Assembly: GCA_023953845.1 (NCBI GenBank)
Contig: JAMLJC010000001.1
Location: 2,480,001-2,544,000 of the forward strand
From: Rhizobiaceae bacterium
GTDB taxonomy: Bacteria > Pseudomonadota > Alphaproteobacteria > Rhizobiales > Rhizobiaceae
DNA length: 64,000 nucleotides
Direction: 5' to 3'
Below the pieces are notes generated by a model. The model worked only from the letters and a program-made list of their open reading frames with translations. It was not told where the DNA came from and searched no databases. Positions 47,670 through 57,919 of the stretch are shown here, one piece after another. Made by a program: the position numbers and the translations under genes. Every line of letters starts with the position of its first letter. Within the stretch, counting starts at the first letter, position 1.

Positions 47670-47853
47670 GGGCGTTGTCTCCTCGCGGCAGAATCAAGTC
47701 GGGCGGGAGGCCTCGAAAGTCAAGGCAGCAATTTTCATCTGGCCTGCAGGGTCGGGAGCCGATGTCAGCAGATGGCAGTTCATGGGCGAGTTCGATTGCG
47801 GGCGTCGCCGGTCTGCCTATATGCAGGGCAGCCATTTTGGATCAGCCATTTCC

Positions 47854-48791
<938 letters not shown>

Positions 48792-48795
<4 letters not shown>

Positions 48796-49553
48796 ACCTG
48801 CGCGCGATCCAGGCGATTTACACATTCGAGATGGCGCGGACATTCCGCACGCTGCTGCAGAGCATCGTGTCGCCCGTGGTTTCCACCTCACTCTATTTCG
48901 TGGTTTTCGGCGGCGCCATCGGCTCGCGCATCCAGGAAGTGGACGGGATTCACTATGGCTCCTTCATCGTGCCGGGCCTCATCATGCTCTCGCTGCTGAC
49001 GCAGAGCATCTCCAACGCCTCCTTCGGCATCTATTTTCCAAAGTTCGTCGGCACGATCTACGAACTGCTTTCGGCGCCGGTCTCCTTCGTCGAGATCGTC
49101 ATCGCCTATGTCGGCGCGGCGGCGACCAAGTCGATCATCCTCGGCGTCATCATTCTGGGCACGGCGTCGCTTTTCGTGCCGCTCCGCATCGAGCATCCCG
49201 TCGTCATGCTGCTGTTTCTGGTGCTCACCGCGACGACCTTCAGCCTCTTCGGCTTCATCATCGGCATCTGGGCGGACGGCTTCGAGAAGCTGCAACTGAT
49301 CCCGCTGCTCATCGTGACGCCGCTCACTTTTCTCGGCGGCAGCTTCTATTCCCTCGACATGCTGCCGCCCTTCTGGCACGCGGTCTCCTACTTCAATCCC
49401 GTCGTCTATCTGGTCAGCGGCTTCCGCTGGAGCTTCTTCGGCACCGCCGATGTCGGCGTCGGCATCAGCCTGATGGCGACGCTCGCCTTCCTGCTCGCCT
49501 GCATCGCCATTGTCGCTTGGATATTCCGGACCGGCTACAAACTGAAACAGTGA
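48792..49553 (+). CDS. ABC-2 type exporter permease
   Basis: A 253-residue membrane protein with about six hydrophobic segments (YFVVFGGAIGSRI; ILGVIILGTASLFVPL; LLIVTPLTFLGGSFYSLDMLPPFW). The last is the ABC-2 signature seen in NodJ and KpsM relatives. It overlaps the ATPase stop by 4 bp, forming a two-gene exporter with dimers of each part. Confidence 0.9.
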
Positions 49554-49642
49554 CGGGCCGGCGCGGGGCCGACGGGTTTCTTGCGGATACGGGGGGCTTG
49601 GAGTAGATTCGCCGCAGCCTTTGCAGTCAGTGAGCTACTGCC

Positions 49643-51052
49643 ATGAGCCACGCCAGCAGCATGTTCGGGCTACTCCGCCAGGCCGCCGACAACGATGTCG
49701 TCGATGCCATCGAGAGGCTGGTCGCCGACGCGCCGGACCGGTATCTCAACCGCGTTAATGCGCTGGCTTTCGCCGGAAAATACGGGCTCGACCCGGAGAA
49801 GACGATCGCCGCCTTCCTGCACGGCGCCCGCATCGGGCTGTTCGACATGGCGTGGAACGTGCTCTGCCCCGGTTGCGGCGGAGTGCTGGACACCAATGCG
49901 TCGCTCAAGACCATCCGCAAGGAAAGCTACATTTGCGCGCTCTGCGCCGACAATTATTCGCCCACGCTGGACGAGATGGTCGAGGTGACGTTCACGGTCA
50001 GCCCTCGCGTGCGCAAGCTCGAGGCGCATGCGCCGGACGAGCTGCCGCTGCCCGAATACTACCGGCAGATCTATTGGGGCTCCGGCGTCGATCTGCCGGA
50101 GGAAGGCTACGAGGAGACGATCGACCAGTTCGTCATCGATCACGTCGAGCTGGACCCCGGCGAGAAGGCGGTGCTTTCGGTGCAGCTGCCGCCCGAATTC
50201 ATCATCATCTTCGAGCCGGTGACCCACGGCGTGCAGTTCATCGACGTCAAGGGCGAGCCGACGAAGGAGCGGCAGTCGCTGTCCATCGGCTACGACAGGG
50301 CGCACACCCACAACAAGACGCTGGAGATGCAGCCCGGCCCGCTGCGGCTCTCTCTGGAGAACCGCGCCGACGTGCGCGTTCTGCCCAGCATCTGCATCGC
50401 GGGCGAGGTGCTGCACGACATGCTCGGCAGGCGGCGGCCATTCCTGACGGCGAAGCACCTTTTGACGAACCAGACGTTCCGCGATCTCTACCACGCGGAT
50501 TCGCTCGATGTCGGCCAGCGCCTGAAGATCACCAGCCTGACCTTCCTTTTTACCGACCTGCGCGGCTCCACCGAACTCTACGAGCGCGTCGGCGATCTGG
50601 TGGCTTTCGATATCGTGCAGTCGCATTTCGAGGTGCTGAACGAAATCGTGGCCGCCGAGGCGGGCGCGGTGGTGAAGACCATCGGCGACGCCGTCATGGC
50701 CACCTTTCCGACGCCGGACCGCGCCGTGGCGGCCGCTCTCCGGATGCGCGACGCCATGCGGCGGCTGAACGAGGAGCGTGGCAGCGAAGACCTGCTGCTC
50801 AAGATCGGCGTCCATGAAGGGCCGTGCATCGCCGTGGCGATGAACGAACGCCAGGACTATTTCGGCCAGACGGTCAACATCGCCTCGCGCGTGCAGGGGC
50901 TGGCGAACTCCCATCTGATCTTCGCCACGGAAGCGGTGGTCGGCGACACCAGGACGGCGGACCTCCTGCGTGGCCGGTCGCTCAGCCCCGAGGCGCGGCC
51001 CGCAACGCTGCGCGGCATCGGTCACGAGATGCAGGTTTACGCCATTCCGTGA
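49643..51052 (+). CDS. Class III adenylate cyclase with N-terminal zinc ribbon
   Basis: A 469-residue protein with a C-terminal class III cyclase domain (about residues 300-440). Metal-binding aspartates are Asp305 (FTDLRGST) and Asp349 (TIGDAVMATF), Lys345 fits ATP selection, and Asn412/Arg416 (VNIASR) are the transition-state pair, so the enzyme should be active. The N-terminal 250 residues hold a four-cysteine zinc ribbon (CPGCG ... CALC, about 74-97) and a beta-rich region resembling DUF5939. What the zinc ribbon senses is unknown. Confidence 0.87.
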   Translation: MSHASSMFGLLRQAADNDVVDAIERLVADAPDRYLNRVNALAFAGKYGLDPEKTIAAFLHGARIGLFDMAWNVLCPGCGGVLDTNASLKTIRKESYICALCADNYSPTLDEMVEVTFTVSPRVRKLEAHAPDELPLPEYYRQIYWGSGVDLPEEGYEETIDQFVIDHVELDPGEKAVLSVQLPPEFIIIFEPVTHGVQFIDVKGEPTKERQSLSIGYDRAHTHNKTLEMQPGPLRLSLENRADVRVLPSICIAGEVLHDMLGRRRPFLTAKHLLTNQTFRDLYHADSLDVGQRLKITSLTFLFTDLRGSTELYERVGDLVAFDIVQSHFEVLNEIVAAEAGAVVKTIGDAVMATFPTPDRAVAAALRMRDAMRRLNEERGSEDLLLKIGVHEGPCIAVAMNERQDYFGQTVNIASRVQGLANSHLIFATEAVVGDTRTADLLRGRSLSPEARPATLRGIGHEMQVYAIP

Positions 51053-51085
51053 GGCGCGGTTCCATCCGGTGCGTCCGGTGGTTGC

Positions 51086-52294
51086 TCAGCCGCCATGTCG
51101 TGCGCGCCCGGGCAGCGCGCCGATATAGCGCGCGCCAGGCCGGATCAGCCTGTCGCTCGCCAGTTGCTCCATGCCGTGCGCTATCCAGCCGGCGGTGCGG
51201 GCGATGGCGAAGAGGGCTATCTCCGATCCTGTCGGCAGGCCGAGCGTGCGCACCATCACGGCGAGCGCATAGTCGATGTTGGGGAACAGGCCGGTCGCCT
51301 CGGCGATCAGCCGCGGCGCTTCGGTGGTCAGCCTTGGGTCCGTGCCCGACCGCGCGAGCGCGGCCAGAAGGTCGTCGGCGCGGGGATCGCTGGTCCGGTA
51401 GACCTTGTGGCCGAAGCCCGGCATGGCCTCGCCGAGCGCGACACGGGATCGGATCGTCTCGTCGAGGTCGGCTTCCGCAAGGCTGTCCACCAGCCGCGCA
51501 GCCAGCAGCCCTGCGCCGCCATGCTTCGGCCCTTTCAGCGCGACCAGCCCGGCAATGGTGGCGTCGTAGAGGTTGAGGCCGGTCGAGGCGGCGCAGCGTA
51601 GCGTGTAGGTGGAAGGGTTCAGTTCGTGATCGGCAAGCAGGACCAGCGCCCGCCGTATCAGCGCCGCCGCGTCGGTGCGCGGGCTCGCCCACCTTCGGGC
51701 GATCTGCGCGTGGATCGGGTCTGCCGAAGGCGCGGTCCCGAGAATTGCTGCGGAGACGAGGCGGACGATGCGTGCCCCGATCCGCGCACGCCCTTCGGCG
51801 GAGCGGTTGTAGGCCTGCGGATCGGCCTCCGCCGCGAGCGCCAGCACGGCCACGGCGCGCGGCAGCGGCGGCGATGCCGCCGACGCCGAGAGGATCGCCC
51901 CCATTGTCTCGCTCATCACCGGCAGGTTGTCGGCGCCGAACGGATCGATGCCGCTGACATCCCACAGAAGCGTCGCCGCCTGCTCCAGCGTGGCCTCGGC
52001 GGCCAGCCCGATGGCATCGACGCCGCGATAGACCGGTCCCGCCTCGGTGATGGTGCTCACGGCGGTCTCGATGACGGGCTGCTCGACATCCGCGCCGCGT
52101 GCGCTGCTTTCGCTGCGGCGGCCTTTCAGGGCGCGCACATCCTCGGCGCGGTAGCGCCGTTCGCGGGATGCCTCGATCGGCTCCGAACGGATCAGCCCCC
52201 GGCTGACATAGGCATAGAGCGTGGCGGGCGACACCGAGAGTTCGCCGGCCGCCTGCCGGGCGGTGAGATAAAGGGGTTCACGCGGATTTTTCAT
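51086..52294 (-). CDS. Citrate synthase-like protein with N-terminal DNA-binding HTH
   Basis: A 402-residue fusion. Residues 8-60 form a MerR/excisionase-type HTH (YLTARQAAGELSVSPATLYAY, RRYRAEDVRALKGRR), then a citrate-synthase domain. The usual catalytic residues are kept: His258 (KGPKHGGAG), His296 (GFGHKVY) and Asp341 (NIDYA). I choose the ATG at 52294; a TTG upstream would run through the operator. Its start codon lies inside the inverted repeat at 52293-52325, so self-regulation is likely. It could be a metabolite-sensing repressor of the divergent synthase gene, an active enzyme, or both. Confidence 0.88.
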   Translation of the reverse strand: MKNPREPLYLTARQAAGELSVSPATLYAYVSRGLIRSEPIEASRERRYRAEDVRALKGRRSESSARGADVEQPVIETAVSTITEAGPVYRGVDAIGLAAEATLEQAATLLWDVSGIDPFGADNLPVMSETMGAILSASAASPPLPRAVAVLALAAEADPQAYNRSAEGRARIGARIVRLVSAAILGTAPSADPIHAQIARRWASPRTDAAALIRRALVLLADHELNPSTYTLRCAASTGLNLYDATIAGLVALKGPKHGGAGLLAARLVDSLAEADLDETIRSRVALGEAMPGFGHKVYRTSDPRADDLLAALARSGTDPRLTTEAPRLIAEATGLFPNIDYALAVMVRTLGLPTGSEIALFAIARTAGWIAHGMEQLASDRLIRPGARYIGALPGRARHGG

Positions 52295-52325
52295 ATTGAT
52301 CAAGCTAATCAAGATTGATCAATAT
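52293..52325. promoter_or_regulatory. Divergent operator: 11-bp perfect inverted repeat
   Basis: ATATTGATCAA (52293-52303) and TTGATCAATAT (52315-52325) are exact inverse copies separated by 11 bp, so equivalent positions lie two helical turns apart. Each arm contains the palindrome TTGATCAA, and the spacer has a further ATCAA half-site. It covers the start codon of the HTH-citrate synthase gene and lies 45 bp before the divergent synthase gene. It is the likely binding site of the HTH protein. Confidence 0.7.
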
Positions 52326-52369
52326 GTGAAGTGTCGCGATCTTCCTCCGAAAGAACACGGAGAAAGACG

Positions 52370-53461
52370 ATGACTCACCACCCCAAATCCCTGATCGGCC
52401 TGGACGGCGTCGCCGCCGCCGAGACGCGCCTTTCGGCCATCGACGGCGAGCGCGGCGTGCTGGTGATCGCTGGCGAACGGGTGGAGCGACTGGCCGTCGG
52501 CGCTGGCTTCGAGGCCGTGGCGGCGCGTCTATGGTCGCTGGCGGATGGTGTCGAGCGCGATCCGGAGCATGTGCGCGCCGCACTTGCGGCGGCGCGGCTG
52601 GTGGCCTTCGACATGCTGTCCTCGCTGCTCGCCGCGACTGCGGGAATGCCGGTGGTGCCCGCCTTCCGTGCAGCCATTGCCGGCCTCGGGCCGCGTGGCG
52701 GGCTGGAGCCGGAGGCCGTCATCGTCGGCGCCATGCCGGTGATCGCCGCCGCCATTGTCCGCGCCGCGCGCGGCGAAGCGCCGGTGCGGCCGGACCCCGA
52801 CCTTTCGCACGCCGCCGATACGCTGCGCATGCTTCGCGGCACGCTGCCTTCGGATGCCGAGGCGAGGGCGCTGGACACCTATCTCGTCACCGTCTCGGAC
52901 CACGGCATGAACGCCTCGACCTTCGCGTCGCGCGTCGTCGCCTCGACGGGCGCGGACCTCTTCATGGCGGTCACCGCGGGCTATTGCGCGCTGACCGGTC
53001 CGCTGCATGGCGGCGCGCCTGGGCCGGTTCTGGAAATGCTCGACGCCATCGGCAGCCGCGACCGCATCGCGCCGTGGATCGATGCCGCGCTCACGCGCGG
53101 CGAGCGCCTCATGGGCTTCGGGCATCGCGTCTACCGCGTGCGCGATCCGCGCGCCGACGTGCTGAAGGCGGCCGTCATGAGCCTCGGCAGGAGCGAAGCC
53201 GAACTCGGCCTCGCCGCCGAGGTGGAGGCCTATGCGCGGCAGGCGTTGGCGCGGGCGAAGCCGGATCGCGCGCTCGACACCAATGTCGAGTTCTACACGG
53301 CGATCCTTCTTGACGCGCTCGGTATCCCGCGACAGGCCTTCACGCCCGTCTTTGCGGCGGCGCGTGCGGCCGGCTGGACCGCGCATGCGATGGAGCAGCA
53401 GCGCAACGGCCGCCTGCTTCGGCCAGCGGCGGCTTATGTCGGAACGATGCCTGCCGATTGA
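52370..53461 (+). CDS. Citrate synthase-family protein
   Basis: A 363-residue citrate/methylcitrate synthase homologue. Catalytic histidines are His213 (GPLHGGAP) and His252 (GFGHRVY), but the third position, Asp in canonical synthases, is Glu307 (NVEFY). As I recall, this change also occurs in the citrate synthase 2 (CitA) group of actinobacteria. GGAG precedes the ATG at 52370. It is divergent from the HTH-fused paralogue across a shared operator. It probably condenses an acyl-CoA with oxaloacetate or a relative; the true substrates are not known. Confidence 0.87.
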   Translation: MTHHPKSLIGLDGVAAAETRLSAIDGERGVLVIAGERVERLAVGAGFEAVAARLWSLADGVERDPEHVRAALAAARLVAFDMLSSLLAATAGMPVVPAFRAAIAGLGPRGGLEPEAVIVGAMPVIAAAIVRAARGEAPVRPDPDLSHAADTLRMLRGTLPSDAEARALDTYLVTVSDHGMNASTFASRVVASTGADLFMAVTAGYCALTGPLHGGAPGPVLEMLDAIGSRDRIAPWIDAALTRGERLMGFGHRVYRVRDPRADVLKAAVMSLGRSEAELGLAAEVEAYARQALARAKPDRALDTNVEFYTAILLDALGIPRQAFTPVFAAARAAGWTAHAMEQQRNGRLLRPAAAYVGTMPAD

Positions 53462-53655
53462 AGACTGCGATCCGGGCGGCCTGCGGAAAATCCGGGGAAG
53501 GTTGCGGCGGTCAGGCGCAGTACAACCGGCCAACTTGCGGATGCGGCGTCTTTTGGCTATGGAGGCGCCGCATTCGGCGCTGTGGTTTCCGCGGCGCTTT
53601 CCCGACAATCTCCAAGGCTTGACGCCCAGGACTGCAGACAGGGCATTCCGTTCCC

Positions 53656-54930
53656 ATGGCGCGCATCGTGATGAAGTTCGGCGGAACGTCCGTCGCCGAT
53701 CTTGACCGCATCCACAATGTGGCGCGTCACGTCAAACGCGAGGTCGAAGCGGGCCATGAGGTCGCGGTCGTCGTCTCGGCCATGGCCGGCAAGACCAACG
53801 AGCTGGTCGGCTGGGTGCAGAACATGCCGAAGGTCGCCGGCTCCAATGCGCCGTTCTACGACGCGCGCGAATACGACGCCGTGGTCGCCTCGGGCGAGCA
53901 GGTGACGGCCGGCCTGCTGGCCATCGCGCTCCAGTCCATGGGCATCAACGCCCGCTCCTGGCAGGGCTGGCAGATTCCGATCAGGACCGACAACGCCCAT
54001 GGTGCGGCGCGCATCGCCGAGATCGACGGCTCCTTCCTGATAAAGCGTTTTGGCGAAGGGCAGGTGGCGGTCGTCGCCGGCTTTCAGGGCATCGCGCCGG
54101 ACAACCGCATCGCCACCCTCGGTCGCGGCGGTTCCGACACCAGCGCGGTCGCTATCGCCGCCGCTGTCAAGGCCGACCGCTGCGACATCTATACCGACGT
54201 CGACGGCGTCTACACCACCGACCCCCGTATCGAGCCGAAGGCCCGCCGCCTCGACAAGATCACCTTCGAGGAAATGCTCGAAATGGCCTCGCTCGGCGCC
54301 AAGGTGCTGCAGGTCCGCTCCGTCGAACTCGCCATGGTGCACAAGGTGCGCACCTTCGTCCGCTCGTCCTTCGACGATCCGGACGCGCCCGGCATGGGCG
54401 ATCTCATCAATCCGCCTGGAACGCTCATTTGCGACGAGGATGAAATCGTGGAACAGCAAGTCGTGACCGGCATAGCCTACGCCAAGGACGAGGCGCAGAT
54501 CTCGCTCCGCCGCGTGGCCGACCGCCCCGGCGTCGCCGCCGGTATTTTCGGCCCGCTGGCCGAGGCCAACATCAACGTCGACATGATCGTCCAGAACATT
54601 TCCGAGGACGGCAAGTCGACCGACATGACCTTCACCGTGCCGTCGGGCGACGTCGGCAAGGCGCTGGCCGTGCTCGACGAGCTGAAGAAGACGGTCGGTT
54701 TCGACGTCGTCCAGCATGACGAGGGCATGTCCAAGGTTTCGGTGATCGGCATCGGCATGCGCAGCCATGCCGGCGTCGCCGCCACCGCCTTCCGGGCGCT
54801 GGCGGAGAAGTCGATCAACATCCGCGCCATCACCACGTCGGAGATCAAGATATCGATCCTGATCGACGGCCCTTACACCGAGCTCGCTGTTCGGACTTTG
54901 CATTCGGTCTACGGGCTGGATAAGCATTAG
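53656..54930 (+). CDS. lysC: Aspartokinase
   Basis: A 424-residue aspartate kinase, first step of the lysine, threonine and methionine pathway. The substrate motif KFGGTSV is at residues 7-13, and FTDVDGVYTTDPR-like YTDVDGVYTTDPRI is near residue 180. Two ACT domains follow in the last 150 residues (NINVDMIVQNISEDG; INIRAITTSEIKISILID), giving feedback control by amino acids. It is followed after 69 bp by ptsP, the conserved rhizobial arrangement. Confidence 0.96.
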   Translation: MARIVMKFGGTSVADLDRIHNVARHVKREVEAGHEVAVVVSAMAGKTNELVGWVQNMPKVAGSNAPFYDAREYDAVVASGEQVTAGLLAIALQSMGINARSWQGWQIPIRTDNAHGAARIAEIDGSFLIKRFGEGQVAVVAGFQGIAPDNRIATLGRGGSDTSAVAIAAAVKADRCDIYTDVDGVYTTDPRIEPKARRLDKITFEEMLEMASLGAKVLQVRSVELAMVHKVRTFVRSSFDDPDAPGMGDLINPPGTLICDEDEIVEQQVVTGIAYAKDEAQISLRRVADRPGVAAGIFGPLAEANINVDMIVQNISEDGKSTDMTFTVPSGDVGKALAVLDELKKTVGFDVVQHDEGMSKVSVIGIGMRSHAGVAATAFRALAEKSINIRAITTSEIKISILIDGPYTELAVRTLHSVYGLDKH

Positions 54931-54999
54931 CCGGACGAGATCTCGTCGGGATTCGCCGGTGGCCGCGTGCCTGCCGGCTTCAGGCCTTGGAGAGCCGGA

Positions 55000-57270
55000 A
55001 TGCGTGACCTGGGCGGCGGCCCGCGCGTATTGCTGAAAAGGCTCCGCGAATTGATGGCGGAGCCGCTCGAGCCGCAGGCGCGGCTCGACCGCATCGTGCG
55101 TGAGATCGCCTCCAACATGGTGGCGGAGGTCTGCTCGCTCTACGTGCTGCGCGCCGACTCCGTGCTGGAACTCTACGCCACCGAGGGCCTCAACCCCGGC
55201 TCGGTGCACCACGCGCAGCTGCGTCTGGGGCAGGGCCTCGTCGGCACCATCGCGGCCAGCGCCCGTCCGCTCAACCTGTCGGACGCGCAGCAGCACCCGG
55301 CCTTTGCATACCTGCCGGAAACGGGCGAGGAGATCTACAATTCCTTCCTTGGCGTGCCGGTTCTGCGCGCCGGGCGCACGCTGGGCGTTCTCGTCGTGCA
55401 GAACCGCACCAAGCGCGTCTACCGCGAGGACGAGCTGGAGGCGCTGGAAACCACCGCCATGGTGATCGCCGAGATGATCGCCACCGGCGATCTGGCGCGG
55501 CTCACCCGTCCGGGCCTCGAACTGGACCTGACGAAACCGGTCAGCCTCAACGGCCTGTCCTTCAACGAGGGCATCGGTCTCGGCCATGTCGTGCTGCACG
55601 AGCCGCGCATCGTCGTCACCAACCTGTTCAACGAGGACAGCGAGGAGGAGATACGCCGCCTTGAAGCGTCGCTGAGCTCGCTGCGGCTATCGATCGACGA
55701 CATGCTGTCGCGCCGTGACGTAGCATTCGAGGGCGAGCATCGCGCCGTGCTCGAAGCCTACCGCATGTTCGCCAACGACCGCGGCTGGGTGCGCCGGCTG
55801 GAGGAGGCGATCCGCAACGGCCTCACCGCGGAAGCGGCCGTCGAGAAGGTGCAGAGCGACATGCGCGCCCGCATGATGCACATGACGGACCCCTATCTGC
55901 GCGAGCGCATGAGCGATTTCGACGATCTCGCCAACCGGCTGCTGCGGCAGCTGATGGGCCGCGCGCCTGACGATGTCGCCGCTGCTCTGCCCAAGGATGC
56001 GATCATCGTCGCCCGTTCCATGGGCGCGGCCGAACTGCTCGACTATCCGCGCGAGAAGCTGCGCGGCCTCGTGCTGGAGGATGGCGCGGTGACGAGCCAC
56101 GTCGTCATCGTCGCCCGCGCCATGGGCATTCCCGTCGCCGGCCAGATGAAGGGCGCGGTCTCCATGGCGGAGAACGGCGACGCCATAATCGTCGATGGCG
56201 AGGAAGGCATCGTCCATCTGCGCCCGCAGCCGGACGTCGAGGCGGCTTTCGCCGAAAAAGTTCGCTTCCGCGCCCGCCGGCAGGAGATCTACCGGGGGCT
56301 GCGGTCGCAACCGGCCATGTCGAAGGACGGCGTCAAGGTCGACCTGCTGATGAATGCCGGTCTTGCCGTCGACCTGCCGCAGCTTGCCGATTCCGGCGCG
56401 GAAGGGATCGGCCTGTTCCGCACGGAACTGCAGTTCATGGTCGCCGCCACCTTTCCGCGCGCCGAGCAGCAGGAGCGGCTCTATCGTGACGTGCTGGATG
56501 CGGCGCGCGGCAAGCCGGTCACGTTCCGCACCATCGACATCGGCGGCGACAAGGTGCTGCCCTACTTCAAGAACGCCGCGCATGAGGAGAATCCCGCTCT
56601 CGGCTGGCGGGCGATCCGGCTGACGCTCGACCGTCCGGGTCTGCTGCGCACGCAGCTGCGGGCCTTGCTGCGCGCCGCCGGCGGCCGCGAGCTGCGGCTC
56701 ATGCTGCCGATGGTGACCGAACTCGGCGAGATCGCGCAGGCGCGCGAGATCATCGACAAGGAGGTGCGGCATCTGTCGCGCTTCGGCCACGACCTGCCGA
56801 CCATCCTGAAGGTCGGCGCCATGCTGGAAGTGCCGTCGCTGCTGTTCCAGCTCGACGAATTGATGCAGGCGGTGGATTTCGTCTCGGTCGGCTCGAACGA
56901 CCTCTTCCAGTTCGTCATGGCGACGGACCGTGGCAACACCCAGCTTTCCGATCGCTTCGATCCGCTTTCGGTCCCGTTCCTGCGCGTGCTGCGGACCATC
57001 ACCGCCGCCGGCGAACGGAACGATACGTCGGTGACGCTTTGCGGCGAGCTTGCCGGCAAGCCGATCTCGGCGCTGGCGCTGATCGGCGTCGGCTTCCGCT
57101 CCATTTCCATGTCGCCGGCCTCGATCGGCCCGGTGAAGGCGATGCTCATCGAGACGCCCGTCAACGAATTGAAGACCTTCATCGACGACAATCTTGAGGG
57201 TCCCAGTGCGCAATTGCCGATGCGCGCTTTGCTGCATGGCTTCGCGCAGGAGCGCGGCATACCGCTGTAG
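55000..57270 (+). CDS. ptsP: PTS-Ntr enzyme I (phosphoenolpyruvate-protein phosphotransferase)
   Basis: A 756-residue enzyme I of the nitrogen-type PTS. An N-terminal GAF domain (about residues 20-160) replaces sugar-PTS control; the phospho-acceptor is His367 in GAVTSHVVIVARAMGIP, and the PEP-binding C-terminal barrel has GIGLFRTELQFM and VSVGSNDLFQFVMATDRG. It phosphorylates NPr, which controls nitrogen, potassium and carbon functions. The ATG at 55000 has GGAG 7 nt upstream; an earlier GTG adds 11 residues. Confidence 0.95.
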   Translation: MRDLGGGPRVLLKRLRELMAEPLEPQARLDRIVREIASNMVAEVCSLYVLRADSVLELYATEGLNPGSVHHAQLRLGQGLVGTIAASARPLNLSDAQQHPAFAYLPETGEEIYNSFLGVPVLRAGRTLGVLVVQNRTKRVYREDELEALETTAMVIAEMIATGDLARLTRPGLELDLTKPVSLNGLSFNEGIGLGHVVLHEPRIVVTNLFNEDSEEEIRRLEASLSSLRLSIDDMLSRRDVAFEGEHRAVLEAYRMFANDRGWVRRLEEAIRNGLTAEAAVEKVQSDMRARMMHMTDPYLRERMSDFDDLANRLLRQLMGRAPDDVAAALPKDAIIVARSMGAAELLDYPREKLRGLVLEDGAVTSHVVIVARAMGIPVAGQMKGAVSMAENGDAIIVDGEEGIVHLRPQPDVEAAFAEKVRFRARRQEIYRGLRSQPAMSKDGVKVDLLMNAGLAVDLPQLADSGAEGIGLFRTELQFMVAATFPRAEQQERLYRDVLDAARGKPVTFRTIDIGGDKVLPYFKNAAHEENPALGWRAIRLTLDRPGLLRTQLRALLRAAGGRELRLMLPMVTELGEIAQAREIIDKEVRHLSRFGHDLPTILKVGAMLEVPSLLFQLDELMQAVDFVSVGSNDLFQFVMATDRGNTQLSDRFDPLSVPFLRVLRTITAAGERNDTSVTLCGELAGKPISALALIGVGFRSISMSPASIGPVKAMLIETPVNELKTFIDDNLEGPSAQLPMRALLHGFAQERGIPL

Positions 57271-57316
57271 CGTCAGCGGCGCGGAATACGTCGACTCCGC
57301 TTTTCGCGGATCGCCT

Positions 57317-57676
57317 TTACGAAGCTTTCCAGCACGCGTCGATGAAAAGCCCCACTGAATGCTCCGATACGGAGCGTTCGAGCAGATCGTGATTGTATTC
57401 GTCGATCACGACCCAAAGCGGCATGTCGTCGAGCCCGGCCCGCCGCCGCTCGATCTGCGGGACTTCGATAGCGATACGATCTTGCGGCGGCGAGGAGGTG
57501 ATCGGTAATATGAGGAGGTTGGTGCTTCCTCCCTGGCCAGGCATCACCGTGACGAAAGCGGCAGGCCGGCTCTTTCGCCCCTCGGTCTCAAGGCCTTCAT
57601 GTTGCCATTGCCACAAATAGGGATAGTCCCAGATGTCGCCCGAGCGCGGCTTAGCCACGCTCGGCTTCCCCATCAA
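57317..57676 (-). CDS. PemK/MazF-like toxin
   Basis: A 119-residue protein with the MazF/PemK pattern: GDIWDYPYLW (GDI start of the fold), GRKSRPAAFVTVMPG (the K-x-RP segment) and LLILPITSSPP. Toxins of this group are mRNA endonucleases. Its start overlaps the antitoxin gene by 26 bp, with Met at codons 1 and 2 as alternatives. The pair lies between ptsP and prfA, opposite to both, as an inserted module. Confidence 0.72.
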   Translation of the reverse strand: MMGKPSVAKPRSGDIWDYPYLWQWQHEGLETEGRKSRPAAFVTVMPGQGGSTNLLILPITSSPPQDRIAIEVPQIERRRAGLDDMPLWVVIDEYNHDLLERSVSEHSVGLFIDACWKAS

Positions 57677-57899
57677 ACTCTTTCAGAGCCTTCTCGAACA
57701 TTGCGAGATGATCGTCGGGTGTATCCTCGATCCGGTAGCTTCGCCGGGGATCCTCGGGAAAGCGCTCTTCATAGGTTTCGAGGCTCATAAGGACAAAGCG
57801 GGACTTGCCGTGCTTTGTGATTGCGACCGGCTCGCGGCTTGCCACCGCAAGGACATCGCCGAGGTGCTGTTTCAGTTCGCTTGACGGGTAACGGCGCAT
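57651..57899 (-). CDS. Phd/YefM-family antitoxin
   Basis: An 82-residue antitoxin. The N-terminal DNA-binding part SSELKQHLGDVLAVASREPVAITKHG is characteristic of Phd/YefM proteins, and the acidic C-terminal tail (EDPRRSYRIEDTPDDHLAMFEKA) would wrap the toxin. It is encoded first and overlaps the toxin gene, the usual order. It probably represses its own promoter at 57920-57948. Confidence 0.82.
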   Translation of the reverse strand: MRRYPSSELKQHLGDVLAVASREPVAITKHGKSRFVLMSLETYEERFPEDPRRSYRIEDTPDDHLAMFEKALKEFDGEAERG

Positions 57900-57919
57900 G
57901 AGAGTCTCCTGTTCGGTCT

